Part shown: positions 14,606-23,331 of the stretch, piece by piece
How positions within the stretch are numbered: position 1 is the first letter of the stretch
Layout of the letters: each line of letters begins with the position of its first letter
NCBI GenBank assembly: GCA_035295225.1
Contig: DATGJI010000042.1
Coordinates: 18,882-82,881, forward strand
Origin: Candidatus Eremiobacteraceae bacterium
GTDB taxonomy: Bacteria; Vulcanimicrobiota; Vulcanimicrobiia; Eremiobacterales; Eremiobacteraceae
Direction: 5' to 3'
DNA length: 64,000 bases
The notes under the pieces: model-generated
Seen by the model: only the letters and a program-made list of their open reading frames with translations
The model's database searches: none
Told to the model about the DNA's origin: nothing
Made by a program: the position numbers and the translations under genes

Positions 14606-15838
14606 TCACGGTTTGATTCTGAAGATCACGCCCTGGCCGGATGGACCTCCGGCGACGGTCGATGCGAGATACCATCCGTTCGGCGCCAGAGACAGACCGT
14701 AGTATGGGTTCATACCGTCGCCGATCGCGCCAAAACGGTGCAAGACGGTCTCCACATGCGAGGCGTCGCTGATCTTGAAAACGGTGCCGCACGAGCAGCC
14801 GCTGTTGCCGCCGGCGGACGTCGTACCGAGCAGATCGCCCGCACCGTCGAAGACGAGCGTGCTCGTCGGCGAGCCGCCGTCCATGCCGCCCGTGAAGCTG
14901 TAGATCACGTGCTCTTTCCAAGTGCGCATGCCGGCCGGACTGAGTTCGAAGACAGATCCGGCGCCTTTTGTGCCGCCGTAGTACGTCGTGCCGAAAAGGT
15001 CGCCGCTCGCGTCGGCGAGCAGACCGCCATACGCGAAACCCGCATCCGGCATGCCCTTGAACGCATACAGCGTCGTGAGGTCGTACGTACCGCCCGATTC
15101 CGGCGCGAGTTTGTATACCGTTCCGGCTGAATGCGCACCGCCAAGCTCCGTCACTCCGTAGATGGTATTCGAGTTGTCGATGAGGAGGGCACCGAGCGAT
15201 CCGACACCGCCGTCCGCGCCGCCGGTGAACGCATGAATGACATTGAAGTGCCACGATCCGGCGGAGTGCGTGAGTCGATAGACCACGCCTTGTGAGTACG
15301 CTCCGCCATCCGGCGTCGTTCCGTACAGCCGGCCCTGCTTATCGAACGAGACGGCGCCGCCGGGGCCGAAACCATCGTTGCCGCCCGTGAAGTTATAGAG
15401 CACCCGCTCGCCCGCCGGCGTCAACTCATAGACTACTCCGCAACCGTCGCCGGTGCAGGCGCCGCCCGAACCGCCCGCGGTCGTGGTTCCGAAGAGGTCA
15501 CCCTTGCTATTGAGCGTCACGCCGCCATGAGGGTTCTTGCCGTCCGAGCCGCACGTGAAATTATAGAGCACCGACTCCTGCCACGTGGACGGAGACGTTG
15601 GGGTGAGTTTGAAGACCACGCCGCATCCATACAGCCCGCCGATCACCGCCGTGCCGTACGCATTGCCGCTGGAATCGAAGGTCAAGCCCGTCGCCGCATT
15701 CCCGCCGTCGTTACCGCCGCTGAAACGATAGACGAGCGAATAGGTCCCGGCGGCGGAGGAAGCTCCCGATTGAAGCAGTGCGATCGAGACGGCGATCGCC
15801 GCAACGGAAAACGCACCGAACCTCTTTGTGAGTCCCAT
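14606..15838 (-). CDS. Exported GloVer tandem-repeat beta-propeller protein
   Basis: 410 residues with a signal peptide (residues 1-28) and then repeats of about 50 residues. Each has a variant of VLYNFTGGNDG, a GL/ALxFDxxGNLYGTT stretch and GGxxxxGVVFKLTP. At least seven copies are visible. This is the choice-of-anchor GloVer repeat, predicted to form a propeller on the cell surface or outside. Ligand unknown. Cysteine pairs occur in some repeats (YGCGVVF, CTGDGCGVVY, CSCGTVF). The ATG at 15838 has GAGGAGA 7 nt upstream. Confidence 0.85.
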   Translation of the reverse strand: MGLTKRFGAFSVAAIAVSIALLQSGASSAAGTYSLVYRFSGGNDGGNAATGLTFDSSGNAYGTAVIGGLYGCGVVFKLTPTSPSTWQESVLYNFTCGSDGKNPHGGVTLNSKGDLFGTTTAGGSGGACTGDGCGVVYELTPAGERVLYNFTGGNDGFGPGGAVSFDKQGRLYGTTPDGGAYSQGVVYRLTHSAGSWHFNVIHAFTGGADGGVGSLGALLIDNSNTIYGVTELGGAHSAGTVYKLAPESGGTYDLTTLYAFKGMPDAGFAYGGLLADASGDLFGTTYYGGTKGAGSVFELSPAGMRTWKEHVIYSFTGGMDGGSPTSTLVFDGAGDLLGTTSAGGNSGCSCGTVFKISDASHVETVLHRFGAIGDGMNPYYGLSLAPNGWYLASTVAGGPSGQGVIFRIKP

Positions 15839-15979
15839 AGTTTCTCTCCTCATGACGCTTTTGAAACTCGCTCGGTCTGAGCGCAGAGTTCCTCCAATTC
15901 CGACCAAGCCACTTCAACGGCGCGCAGCGCGGAGCGGGGAAAAAGTCCTAGGACGCCATTTTTCAGTTTTAAGCGTTAG

Positions 15980-16010
15980 TTGACGCTTACGTTCGTATGT
16001 GCTAACATAC
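15980..16010 (+). promoter_or_regulatory. Promoter and palindromic operator of the ArsR gene
   Basis: -35 TTGACG (15980-15985) and -10 TAACAT (16003-16008) are 17 bp apart. A perfect inverted repeat GTATGT-GCTA-ACATAC (15995-16010) covers the spacer end and the -10 box, where an ArsR-family repressor would block RNA polymerase. The start codon is 7 bases after the -10, so the transcript is probably leaderless. Confidence 0.75.
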
Positions 16011-16015
16011 TATCC

Positions 16016-16384
16016 ATGGACGCCGCTATCCGGGCACTCGCAGATCGTCGACGACGGGATATACTCGCGCTCATCGCCGTCCGGGAACTTCCGGCAGGCG
16101 AAGTCGCCGCCCATTTCGCGATCACACGGCCGGCCATCTCGCAACACCTCACCGTGTTGAAGAATGCAGGTCTCGTATCGGAGCGCAGAGCGGGCACGCG
16201 CCGCTTCTACCGGGTCAGACCTGAAGGGCTTTCGGAGCTGCGAGGCTTTCTCGAGTCGTTCTGGGATGCGAAGCTGCGACGTCTGAAATACGTCATTGAA
16301 GCCGATGAGAGGGGTTCACGCCGCCATGCCGACAGTCGACACTCGAGCAATCGAACGAGAAATAACCATAAAGGCAAAACCTGA
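16016..16384 (+). CDS. ArsR-family transcriptional regulator
   Basis: 122 residues from ATG 16016. The start IRALADRRRRDILALI, the HTH with ELPAGEVAAHFAITRPAISQHLTVLKNAGLV and the wing RRAGTRRFYRV are typical of the ArsR subgroup that partners AHSA1/SRPBCC proteins. No metal-binding Cys is present, so a non-metal ligand is expected. It overlaps the AHSA1 gene by 59 bases. Autoregulation is suggested by the palindrome over its promoter. Confidence 0.9.
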   Translation: MDAAIRALADRRRRDILALIAVRELPAGEVAAHFAITRPAISQHLTVLKNAGLVSERRAGTRRFYRVRPEGLSELRGFLESFWDAKLRRLKYVIEADERGSRRHADSRHSSNRTRNNHKGKT

Positions 16385-16772
16385 GACGATCTTCCCCTAT
16401 CTGACGGATCCCGCACAGCTGCAGCGCTGGTTTCCTGTCGAGGCCACGACAGATGTCCGCGTCGGAGGAACCTACCGGCTCGTGATGTCGAAAAGAGATT
16501 ACATCGCCAGCGGCACGTACGTCGAAGTGACGCCGCCCACGAGGTTGGTCTTCACGTTCGGCTGGGAAGGCGACGATCAACCCACGCCCGCCGGATCGAG
16601 CACGGTCGAGATCACGCTGACGCCTGTCGGTTCGGACACGATCGTGAAGCTCACGCATCGCGGTCTTGGATCAGACGAATCGCGGCAAAACCACGGCGAA
16701 GGCTGGGCGAAATATCTCAAACGGCTGGCGATTGCCGCGACCGGCGGTGATCCAGGCCCGGACGAGATGTGA
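16326..16772 (+). CDS. SRPBCC (AHSA1-type) domain protein
   Basis: 148 residues with the START-like fold: EREITIKAKPETIFPYLTDP, LQRWFP, GGTYRLVM, FGWEGDDQ and the C-terminal helix NHGEGWAKYLKRL. This is the AHSA1 (activator of Hsp90-like) subfamily, which binds hydrophobic ligands in a cavity. Start at ATG 16326, inside the 3' end of arsR. ArsR/AHSA1 pairs are common; the small-molecule ligand of neither is known. A strong hairpin follows 20 bases after the stop. Confidence 0.85.
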   Translation: MPTVDTRAIEREITIKAKPETIFPYLTDPAQLQRWFPVEATTDVRVGGTYRLVMSKRDYIASGTYVEVTPPTRLVFTFGWEGDDQPTPAGSSTVEITLTPVGSDTIVKLTHRGLGSDESRQNHGEGWAKYLKRLAIAATGGDPGPDEM

Positions 16773-16790
16773 TCGCTCTCTACAATAAAG

Positions 16791-16820
16791 AAAGGGCCGG
16801 CGCGACGCCGGCCCTCTCGT
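16791..16820. terminator. Bidirectional hairpin terminator
   Basis: Stem GGGCCGGCG (16794-16802), loop CGA, stem CGCCGGCCC (16806-16814). It is flanked by an A-run on the left and CTCTCGTT on the right. It lies between the convergent AHSA1 and DUF892 genes and can serve both. Confidence 0.75.
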
Positions 16821-16838
16821 TAGACGGGCCGATCCGAC

Positions 16839-17414
16839 TTAGCGGCCGGCTCCGACAGGCTGCCTGCTCTTCTTTCCGTTGCCGTTGCGCGATCGATTGC
16901 CGCTCGACACGTCCGCCGAGTCCTCGCTTTCGGATGCCTCCGGATTCACCGTCTCCGCGATGCCGGTGAGCCGCTCGTCAGTCTCTTTCTCTTCATTGAG
17001 CGTTTCTTCAAGCAGCGCGACCGCGTCGCTCTCTCCGAGAATTTCCGCATACGTCCGCACCGTGCCGTATGCCGCGATCTCATAGTGCTCAACTCGCTGC
17101 GCTGCGGCGATCAGAGCCGCGTCGCCGACAGGCTCCGGCAGATCCAGCTCGAGCATCTCTTTGCCCTCTGCGATGATGCCCTCCATCCCTTTGCAGCGCT
17201 TGCCTTTCGGCGCTTCGTCGATCTGTTCGAATACCTGCTCGAGCCGCTCGACGTGGCCGCGCGTCTGTTCGAGATGTTCCTCAAATGCCGTCCGGAGTTC
17301 TTCATCGACGGCTGCCTTTGCCATTTTCGGCAACGCTTTTAAGATCTGATTTTCGGCATGATAGAGATCTTTGAGTTCGTCCACCCAGAGATCCCGCAAA
17401 TTTTGTAACTTCAC
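16839..17414 (-). CDS. DUF892 (YciE/YciF) ferritin-like protein
   Basis: 191 residues. NLRDLWVDELKDLYHAENQILKAL is the hallmark opening of DUF892. Helices with EEHLEQTRGHVERLE and QRVEHYEIAAYGT carry the conserved Glu/His di-iron ligands. Related YciE/YciF proteins are induced in stress. The C-terminal 40 residues are a low-complexity acidic then basic tail. GTG 17414 is preferred since it begins the conserved block; the longer start at 17498 adds 28 unconserved residues. No strong ribosome site is seen. Confidence 0.85.
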   Translation of the reverse strand: MKLQNLRDLWVDELKDLYHAENQILKALPKMAKAAVDEELRTAFEEHLEQTRGHVERLEQVFEQIDEAPKGKRCKGMEGIIAEGKEMLELDLPEPVGDAALIAAAQRVEHYEIAAYGTVRTYAEILGESDAVALLEETLNEEKETDERLTGIAETVNPEASESEDSADVSSGNRSRNGNGKKSRQPVGAGR

Positions 17415-17522
17415 TTTGCCCACACTTTCGTCCGGCTCGTTGCAAGCGGCCGGAATGACGACCGCACGGAAGCACATACCCGAGGTGCGTGCGGGCAAAC
17501 ATCGTCCGAACCGCCTGAATGA

Positions 17523-18911
17523 CTAGCCGATTTGGCGAGCGCTCGCGCTCATTGCGTAGATGTCGTCGCGAGTCGCGGGTGCCTTGATCGCGCCGCGCGC
17601 ATCGCGTTTCGCGAGCAGCATTTGCACAACGCCCATTCTGCCGACCGCAAATCCGCGCGCCGATCCGGCCATATAGAGCCGCCATGTGTTGTAGGTCGCA
17701 TCGCCGACCAGCGCGCGAGCTCGCGCTTCATTGTTTTCGAGCCGTCGGACCCAGTGACGCAAAGTGGTCGCGTAATGCGGCCGCAGATTTTCGATGTCGA
17801 GGGTCTCAAAGCCGGCGTTCGCTGCCGCCGAGGCGGCGCGATCGAGGCGCAAGAGATCGCCATCGGGAAACACATATCGACCGACAAAACCGCGCAGTCC
17901 GGACCCTATCGCATGCTCGACAAGTCTCCGAAGCCCTGTCGGTTCGGGCGCTTGGCTCACAATGCCGTGGTTGAGGAAGAGACCGCCATCGGCGAGCCCG
18001 CGATATGCCGCATTGAAGTACTCCCGTAGGCTCGCGGCGCCGACGTGCTCGACCATGCCGACGCTCGCGATCTTGTCAAAGCTGCCGAGCTGCGACAGAT
18101 CGCGATAGTCGACGAGCTCGACCGAGCAGACGTTTGCCAGACCTTCGTCGCGGATCCGTGAGCGCGCGTATTCGGCTTGTCGGCTGCTCAGCGTGATACC
18201 GACCGCACGCGCTCCGTACTCCCGCGCCGCGAAGCGGATCAAACCGCCCCAACCGCAACCGATATCCAAAAAACGGTCGCCTTGCGCCAGCCGCAGTTTG
18301 CGCGCGATAAGGTCGAACTTGCTCTGCTGTGCGACGTCGAGCGTATCCGACGGCGAACGGAAGTACGCACACGAATAGGTCATATCCGAATCGAGCCACA
18401 GCGCGTAAAACTCGTTCGAGACGTTGTAGTGGTACTCGACCGCCGCTCTATCGCGCGCGCGAGAGTGGAGCCTGCCGCGAAGCCGTGCCGGCTCGCGCGC
18501 CGCTTTCACGTTCGGCGATTGCGCGGACCCTTTCAATCCGATCGCGAGTTGGACGATTCGCGACAGCTCGCGCGCCGAACGGACGGCGCGCGCATCTTCC
18601 AGACTCCCGATCGCGCTCTCCAGATCGCCGTCGACGCGGATGTCTCCGCGCACAAACGCTTCGCCCGCGCGCACATCCGACGCGGCGATGAGGATATCGC
18701 GCAAGACGGAGAGATCGCTCAGGATCAGACTAGCGCGCGGCGACGATCCGCCGTAAAGCATGCTTCCATCCGCGAGGCTGACGTTGGGCGCGTTCTCGAT
18801 GCCGCAGAAAAGGATGCTCAGCAGTTCGGACGCGGCGTCGATGCCATCGGACGTCGAGGTCCGGCGCGGGTTGTGTGCGGCTGAATCGTGGTATCGTGCT
18901 ACATGCGCCAT
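17523..18911 (-). CDS. Cyclopropane-fatty-acyl-phospholipid synthase family methyltransferase
   Basis: A 462-residue SAM-dependent enzyme that adds a methylene group to unsaturated acyl chains of membrane lipids. The order is an N-terminal lipid-binding region, VEYHYNVSNEFYALWLD, MTYSCAYF, the SAM-binding LDIGCGWGGL, SSRQAEYA, VGMVEHVG and a C-terminal FPDGDLLRL and NLRPHYATTLRHW. All are family signatures. ATG 18911 has GAGG 6 nt upstream. The encoded change would make membranes more resistant to acid and drying. Confidence 0.9.
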   Translation of the reverse strand: MAHVARYHDSAAHNPRRTSTSDGIDAASELLSILFCGIENAPNVSLADGSMLYGGSSPRASLILSDLSVLRDILIAASDVRAGEAFVRGDIRVDGDLESAIGSLEDARAVRSARELSRIVQLAIGLKGSAQSPNVKAAREPARLRGRLHSRARDRAAVEYHYNVSNEFYALWLDSDMTYSCAYFRSPSDTLDVAQQSKFDLIARKLRLAQGDRFLDIGCGWGGLIRFAAREYGARAVGITLSSRQAEYARSRIRDEGLANVCSVELVDYRDLSQLGSFDKIASVGMVEHVGAASLREYFNAAYRGLADGGLFLNHGIVSQAPEPTGLRRLVEHAIGSGLRGFVGRYVFPDGDLLRLDRAASAAANAGFETLDIENLRPHYATTLRHWVRRLENNEARARALVGDATYNTWRLYMAGSARGFAVGRMGVVQMLLAKRDARGAIKAPATRDDIYAMSASARQIG

Positions 18912-19003
18912 AGGGTGCCTCATCGTGCTTCTCGGGTGTCGCCGAGACTTGCGCAACGAGGTGGGCCCGACCCTCTCTCCCTGGACCTAACTCACCGGTA
19001 TGT

Positions 19004-20140
19004 CTACGGTTCCTTGCCGTCGTCCGTCAGGGTCGGAAGGCTCAACGCCGGCAGCGGACCGCTCAAGGGCTGAGGCGCGCTGCGTACGATGCCGGCGATC
19101 ATATCGCTCCACGCGAGGCCGAGCGACGGCTGGAGCGTTCCCACGATATGCGTACCGGCCGGCTCTTGCCGGAATTCGACCGGAATTCCGGACGCGTCGA
19201 GATATGCTGCGGTGAGCTCTCCGTAGCGCGCCGGGATGCTGTCATCGAGCTTTCCATTGATGACGTAGACGGGCATATTTTGGAAGTGCCAGAGCACGTC
19301 CGCGACGTCGCCGTTCACGAGCGATCCGGAAATGCACATGATGCCGGCCCAACGGCTCGCGTGGATAGGCCCCACGATGAAGACCGAAAACCCGCCCATC
19401 GAATACCCTGCGAGAAATATCTTGCGCGGATCAGGATGGAAAGCCGCGACCGCGAGATCGCGAGCTTGATACACTTCTTCCGCTGCGGGCGGCGCAAAAT
19501 CGTAATTGCCTCGTCCATACGGCGCGACGATGATCGTCTGCGTGCTGTCGGCCAGCGCCTTGAATACGGATCCGCCGAGGATCTGCGATTCGGTCTGCGG
19601 CCGGCCGTGGAGAAGAACGACGAGAGCGGGATGCGGACCGGGCGATGGCGGCACGTAGATCGCCATCGGCTGATACGTCCCGTCAAATTTCGAGACCATG
19701 ACGCGCTCGACGAGCCCGTGAGCCGATTCGAGCGGAAGCGGTTTGCCGGATAACGCCTGACTCAGGAAGTCGGTATCCAGCTGTGCCACATTCGCGATCC
19801 GCCGATACCAATCGGCCGGCGGATACCCATCGGGGCGAGAGTCGGTGGTGAGGGCGGTATAGTCGTCGTCGAATCGCTGGCTCAGGTCTGCCGCGCCATT
19901 GAGGCCGACGGCGCGAGTCAGCTGATCGAAGTGGCTTTGCAGCAGCGCGCGCGATTGCTGAACCTCGACGATCGCTGCCTGCTGATCCGACGGCGCGAAG
20001 CCGCGATCATCGCTCGCAGCAGGTGCTGGCGTTGACGACTCCCCGGATGCCGCCGCGAAAGACGAGAGCAGCACGATCATCGCCGTCAACGAAAATGTGC
20101 GCATGGCCGTGATGAGATTGGACGCCGCAGAATTCGACAT
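19004..20140 (-). CDS. Exported alpha/beta hydrolase (prolyl-oligopeptidase/esterase type)
   Basis: 378 residues with a signal peptide (residues about 10-35) and a C-terminal alpha/beta-hydrolase domain. ALVVLLHGRPQ is the oxyanion region, LAGYSMGGF holds the nucleophile Ser, VINGKLDDSIP carries the acid Asp and GTHIVG the His. The region of residues 40-170 is a helical domain without a name. Such proteins include PHB-depolymerase-like and peptidase S9-like esterases; substrate unknown. The start at ATG 20140 is not backed by a ribosome site; 20104 is an alternative. Confidence 0.75.
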   Translation of the reverse strand: MSNSAASNLITAMRTFSLTAMIVLLSSFAAASGESSTPAPAASDDRGFAPSDQQAAIVEVQQSRALLQSHFDQLTRAVGLNGAADLSQRFDDDYTALTTDSRPDGYPPADWYRRIANVAQLDTDFLSQALSGKPLPLESAHGLVERVMVSKFDGTYQPMAIYVPPSPGPHPALVVLLHGRPQTESQILGGSVFKALADSTQTIIVAPYGRGNYDFAPPAAEEVYQARDLAVAAFHPDPRKIFLAGYSMGGFSVFIVGPIHASRWAGIMCISGSLVNGDVADVLWHFQNMPVYVINGKLDDSIPARYGELTAAYLDASGIPVEFRQEPAGTHIVGTLQPSLGLAWSDMIAGIVRSAPQPLSGPLPALSLPTLTDDGKEP

Positions 20141-20287
20141 ACGGAGGCATTCAATCCGCAAGTCGGTCCCTCCCGGATTTTGCCTGCCCAAAGGGGGGAA
20201 CTGCCGTGGGCTCCAAGTGCGCGGCGGGACGAAATACGCGGACTATTAATGTTTCGCTTAGATAGCCGGACGGAGGAATCAGTACAG

Positions 20288-20914
20288 ATGACTCGAGTTT
20301 CACTTTTTGCCGTTAGCGCGTGTTTTACGCTTATGCTCGCCGGATGTTCTTCGGGCGGCAGCGGCGGCGCTCAAAGCCAATCAGCCGGGAGCGCATCCGG
20401 CGCGATGCTCGCCGCGAGCGGCACCGAAGTGGATGGTGCATTGCAACAAGAATTGAGTTCCAATAAGAGCAAGGTCGGCGATACCTTTTCGCTGCTCGAA
20501 CGCGACACGTTCTTCCATAAGAATCCGCAGCTGAACCAGGCACGTATCGACGGGCACGTGACGAACGTTTCGCCCGCCAGCCCACTGCACAATGCGACGA
20601 TGACCGTCGTCTTCGATGATGTACGATTGAGCGACGGCACGACGATGCCGCTACGTGCGACCATCATCTCGCTGGGAGATTTTGAACCGAAGAGCCACAT
20701 GCTTCGCAATGCTGGTATCGTCATCGGTTCAGCAGTCGTCGGTCACATGGTCGCAAAGCACACGGGAAATAAAATGGGAACGCTTGCCGGAGCCGCGGCA
20801 GGAGTTGCGCTCGCGTCGTCACTGAAGTCGAATATCGTGATCAAGCCCGGCGCAATCATCCGCCTGAGGCTGACGGAAGATCTGATGCGTTCCCCAGCGC
20901 CGGCGTCGACGTAG
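20288..20914 (+). CDS. Lipoprotein with glycine-zipper-like segment
   Basis: 208 residues. The signal peptide ends in LAGC (Cys18), so it is a lipoprotein. Residues near 45-75 are DGALQQELSSNKSKVGDTFS; the region at about 145-180 has VIGSAVVGHMVAKHTGNKMG and GAAAGVALASS, a small-residue pattern like glycine-zipper outer-membrane proteins. It ends with IKPGAIIRLRLTEDL. This order (tunable promise of resistance to solvents, then a zipper, then a beta end) resembles other orphan envelope lipoproteins; function unknown. GGAGG lies 11 nt before ATG 20288. Confidence 0.65.
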   Translation: MTRVSLFAVSACFTLMLAGCSSGGSGGAQSQSAGSASGAMLAASGTEVDGALQQELSSNKSKVGDTFSLLERDTFFHKNPQLNQARIDGHVTNVSPASPLHNATMTVVFDDVRLSDGTTMPLRATIISLGDFEPKSHMLRNAGIVIGSAVVGHMVAKHTGNKMGTLAGAAAGVALASSLKSNIVIKPGAIIRLRLTEDLMRSPAPAST

Positions 20915-20935
20915 TTCCCGGCCTCGCGAACGTAG

Positions 20936-20996
20936 GGCGGGGCCGACGAGTGTCGGCCCCTTCAACCGGCTAGCGCGCGCCGACGAGCGTCGGCCC
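20936..20996. repeat. Two GGGGCCGAC-family hairpins between convergent genes
   Basis: Hairpin 1 is GGGGCCGAC-GAGT-GTCGGCCCC (20939-20960) followed by TTCA, so on the minus strand it reads TGAAGGGGCCGAC as in the other arrays. Hairpin 2 is GCCGAC-GAGC-GTCGGC (20979-20994). They lie between the zipper lipoprotein and the minus-strand gene ending at 21011 and probably terminate both. Confidence 0.75.
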
Positions 20997-21010
20997 GTTC
21001 GCCGGTCCGC

Positions 21011-22312
21011 TCATTGGATCGCGATTACCGCCGTTTCGGCTGCGACCGACCCCGGCGGAGGGCTGCCGTTCACAAAAACGGTGCCGCCGTCCAGAACGCC
21101 GCCGCCGCGCAGCGTCAGCGTGTGGCTGTAGGTGCCCGGCCAAGGAAAAGTCTTCGAACCGGCGCGGTTCGAATTGACGACGATCGCACACCGGCCGACG
21201 CTCACGCCGAGCAAGTAGCACGAATTGTATTGGCGGCCGTATGTGCCGCCGGGTTGGAGCAGGGCGCTGATGTCGGTCGGTTCTCCGACGACAGGATCCA
21301 ACGGTACGAACTCGACTTCCGGATCGATGTCGAAGCCCGTCGGGGTGGGAAACTTCTCAGAAACGATCGTTGTGGCCGGATCGTATGTGAGCAGGATTGA
21401 CGCGTCCATGTACAATCGCAACGGAATCGCTTGCGCGGCAGGTGTCAGGTTCAACCCTCGACATGAGAACAATTTCTGGGCAGCGACCATTTGCAGCTCC
21501 GTGTTCTCCATGGCAGCCCAAACCTTCTCGTGCGGTTTTGCGTCGCTGCCCGCGCTGGAATAACACCCTTCCATAAATCCGCCCACGCTCGTCTTGTTCA
21601 AGCCGATCGAGGGACTCGATGACCAGTGGCCTTCGTCGTCGGCGAGGGCTCCCAGCCCATTGTAGATGATCGTCCGATTCAGTGCGCGATCCATCGCGTT
21701 TGTTGCTGCCGTCCAATCGTCTTGCTTGAAGTTGCATGGCAAGGCGCTCGTGACGCCGACCACGATATCTGCAGAATCCTCGTACACCGCATCGAATTGA
21801 CCGCCGACGCCGTCGACCCAATTTTTCCAGAGTTCGGCGAGCTTCGTCGAGTGAGGATCCATGAGATATCTACCGGGTTTCAGCGGAAACGTGATCCGGT
21901 GACCGGCACAATCGTGGGCAAAGGTGGACTCTACGTCCGAATAGAGCGGATCGCCCGGTGCGACGCGATTGGGGTCGGTGTAAAATTCTGTCTTGACTCC
22001 AAGGCTGTGAAGTATGACGGACTGCGCGACCGTCGCCGTGGCCCACGTGAGCCATGGCGCCATTTTTGACCACGCCCCGTGAGGCGCGCCGTCTGCGGCG
22101 TATAGTTCCGTCAATTGGTGCGGTTGAACGGCAAGGGCGTGCTCGGCCGGAACGGGGACCACGCTGTTCATCGCACTGTTTGCGGGCGCTGTCGGGGGAA
22201 GCGGCAGCGCGCCGTTGGAATGCGCGCAGCCGACGAGCAACGCAGTTACGGATGCGATCCCAAGCACGCGCGCCGAATGTCGCACATGCGCGAACGCATG
22301 AGTCATTCTCAT
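21011..22312 (-). CDS. Large lipoprotein of unknown function
   Basis: 433 residues. The signal peptide ends in LLVGC, giving a lipoprotein. The mature protein has a helical region (WLTWATATVAQSVILHSLGV) and paired cysteines (HDCAGH, LPCNF, GCYSS, FSCRG, NSCYL, GRCAI), suggesting disulfides outside the cytoplasm. The last 90 residues look all-beta (YSHTLTLRGGGVLDGGTVFV). No known family recognised. Start at ATG 22312 begins the signal peptide; the frame upstream is basic shadow sequence. Confidence 0.6.
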   Translation of the reverse strand: MRMTHAFAHVRHSARVLGIASVTALLVGCAHSNGALPLPPTAPANSAMNSVVPVPAEHALAVQPHQLTELYAADGAPHGAWSKMAPWLTWATATVAQSVILHSLGVKTEFYTDPNRVAPGDPLYSDVESTFAHDCAGHRITFPLKPGRYLMDPHSTKLAELWKNWVDGVGGQFDAVYEDSADIVVGVTSALPCNFKQDDWTAATNAMDRALNRTIIYNGLGALADDEGHWSSSPSIGLNKTSVGGFMEGCYSSAGSDAKPHEKVWAAMENTELQMVAAQKLFSCRGLNLTPAAQAIPLRLYMDASILLTYDPATTIVSEKFPTPTGFDIDPEVEFVPLDPVVGEPTDISALLQPGGTYGRQYNSCYLLGVSVGRCAIVVNSNRAGSKTFPWPGTYSHTLTLRGGGVLDGGTVFVNGSPPPGSVAAETAVIAIQ

Positions 22313-22607
22313 GATCGATAGTCTTTCCGTCGCCTGCGAGGTTAGCTGACGGGTTAGCGCGGAAAGTGCGCTTCGCTTGCTACGAGCACGCGATTCACCC
22401 CTACGTTGGTTCCCCCGCTCCGCGGGCTCGGATTCGGCGCCCTTGCCCGGCTTGAACCTCGCATGGTTTGACTCCGTCTCCACGAACTTCCCTCGCTTTT
22501 GCCATTGCTTGCCCGGCAGGAGTGCTCGCGGCGAGAATCGACGCACCGCGATACCGCTGCAGCCGACCGGAGAGGCAAGAACTGCTCACGGCACAAAATA
22601 CGCGCGG

Positions 22608-23294
22608 ATGAAGGCCGTTGTCGGCGCGAAGATCCTCGTCATCGACGACGAGAAGCGCATCCGGGAGATGCTGCAGATCGGTCTGGAACGGCAGGGATTC
22701 TCGGTCCGCTGTCTTCCCGATGGCCGGTCGCTCGCCGCGGCCATAGACGAGTGGCATCCCGACGCCGTTCTCCTCGACGTGATGCTGCCGTATGCCGACG
22801 GCTTCACGTTGCTGCCGCAGATCAGGCGCAGAACGCACGCACCGATCATCATGTTGACGGCAAAGGGTGACGTAGACGACCGCGTGACGGGTCTCGAACT
22901 CGGCGCGGACGACTATCTGCCGAAACCGTTCGCGTTGAACGAACTTGTCGCGCGTCTCAACGCGGCACTACGCAGGCCGGCGCTTGCGGCCGAAGAGCGC
23001 TTCGCCTTTGCCGACCTTGTGATAAATCTCGGAACTCACGAGGTGCGGCGCGGCGACACGATCGTGAGTTTGACGCCGCGCGAATATTCGCTTCTGGTCG
23101 CGCTCGCGCGCGAACCCCGCCGCGTGTTCAGCAAAGAACAACTGTTGAACGCCGCATGGGGGCATGATTTCGACGGCGATATCGGCGTGGTCGAGACGTA
23201 CGTCTCGTATTTGCGCGCTAAGATCGACGCAGGTTTCGAAGTGAAATTGATCCACACCATCCGCGGTGCCGGTTACTCGCTTCGGACGGGCTGA
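22608..23294 (+). CDS. OmpR-family response regulator
   Basis: 228 residues. Receiver: ILVIDDEKR, phospho-acceptor LLDVMLP (Asp57), MLTAKGD and DDYLPKPF. Effector: winged helix with VSLTPREYSLLVALAREP, VFSKEQLLNAAWG, VVETYVSYLRAKI and IRGAGYSL. It starts at ATG 22608; the upstream frame is not conserved. Its likely partner is the histidine kinase at 25327-26832 on the opposite strand, with the serine-hydrolase gene between them. The 295-base divergent region to 22312 holds no other recognisable gene. Confidence 0.9.
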   Translation: MKAVVGAKILVIDDEKRIREMLQIGLERQGFSVRCLPDGRSLAAAIDEWHPDAVLLDVMLPYADGFTLLPQIRRRTHAPIIMLTAKGDVDDRVTGLELGADDYLPKPFALNELVARLNAALRRPALAAEERFAFADLVINLGTHEVRRGDTIVSLTPREYSLLVALAREPRRVFSKEQLLNAAWGHDFDGDIGVVETYVSYLRAKIDAGFEVKLIHTIRGAGYSLRTG

Positions 23295-23331
23295 TCTCTT
23301 GGGCGTCGCTTTCCCCGGGCGGAGGATGAGA

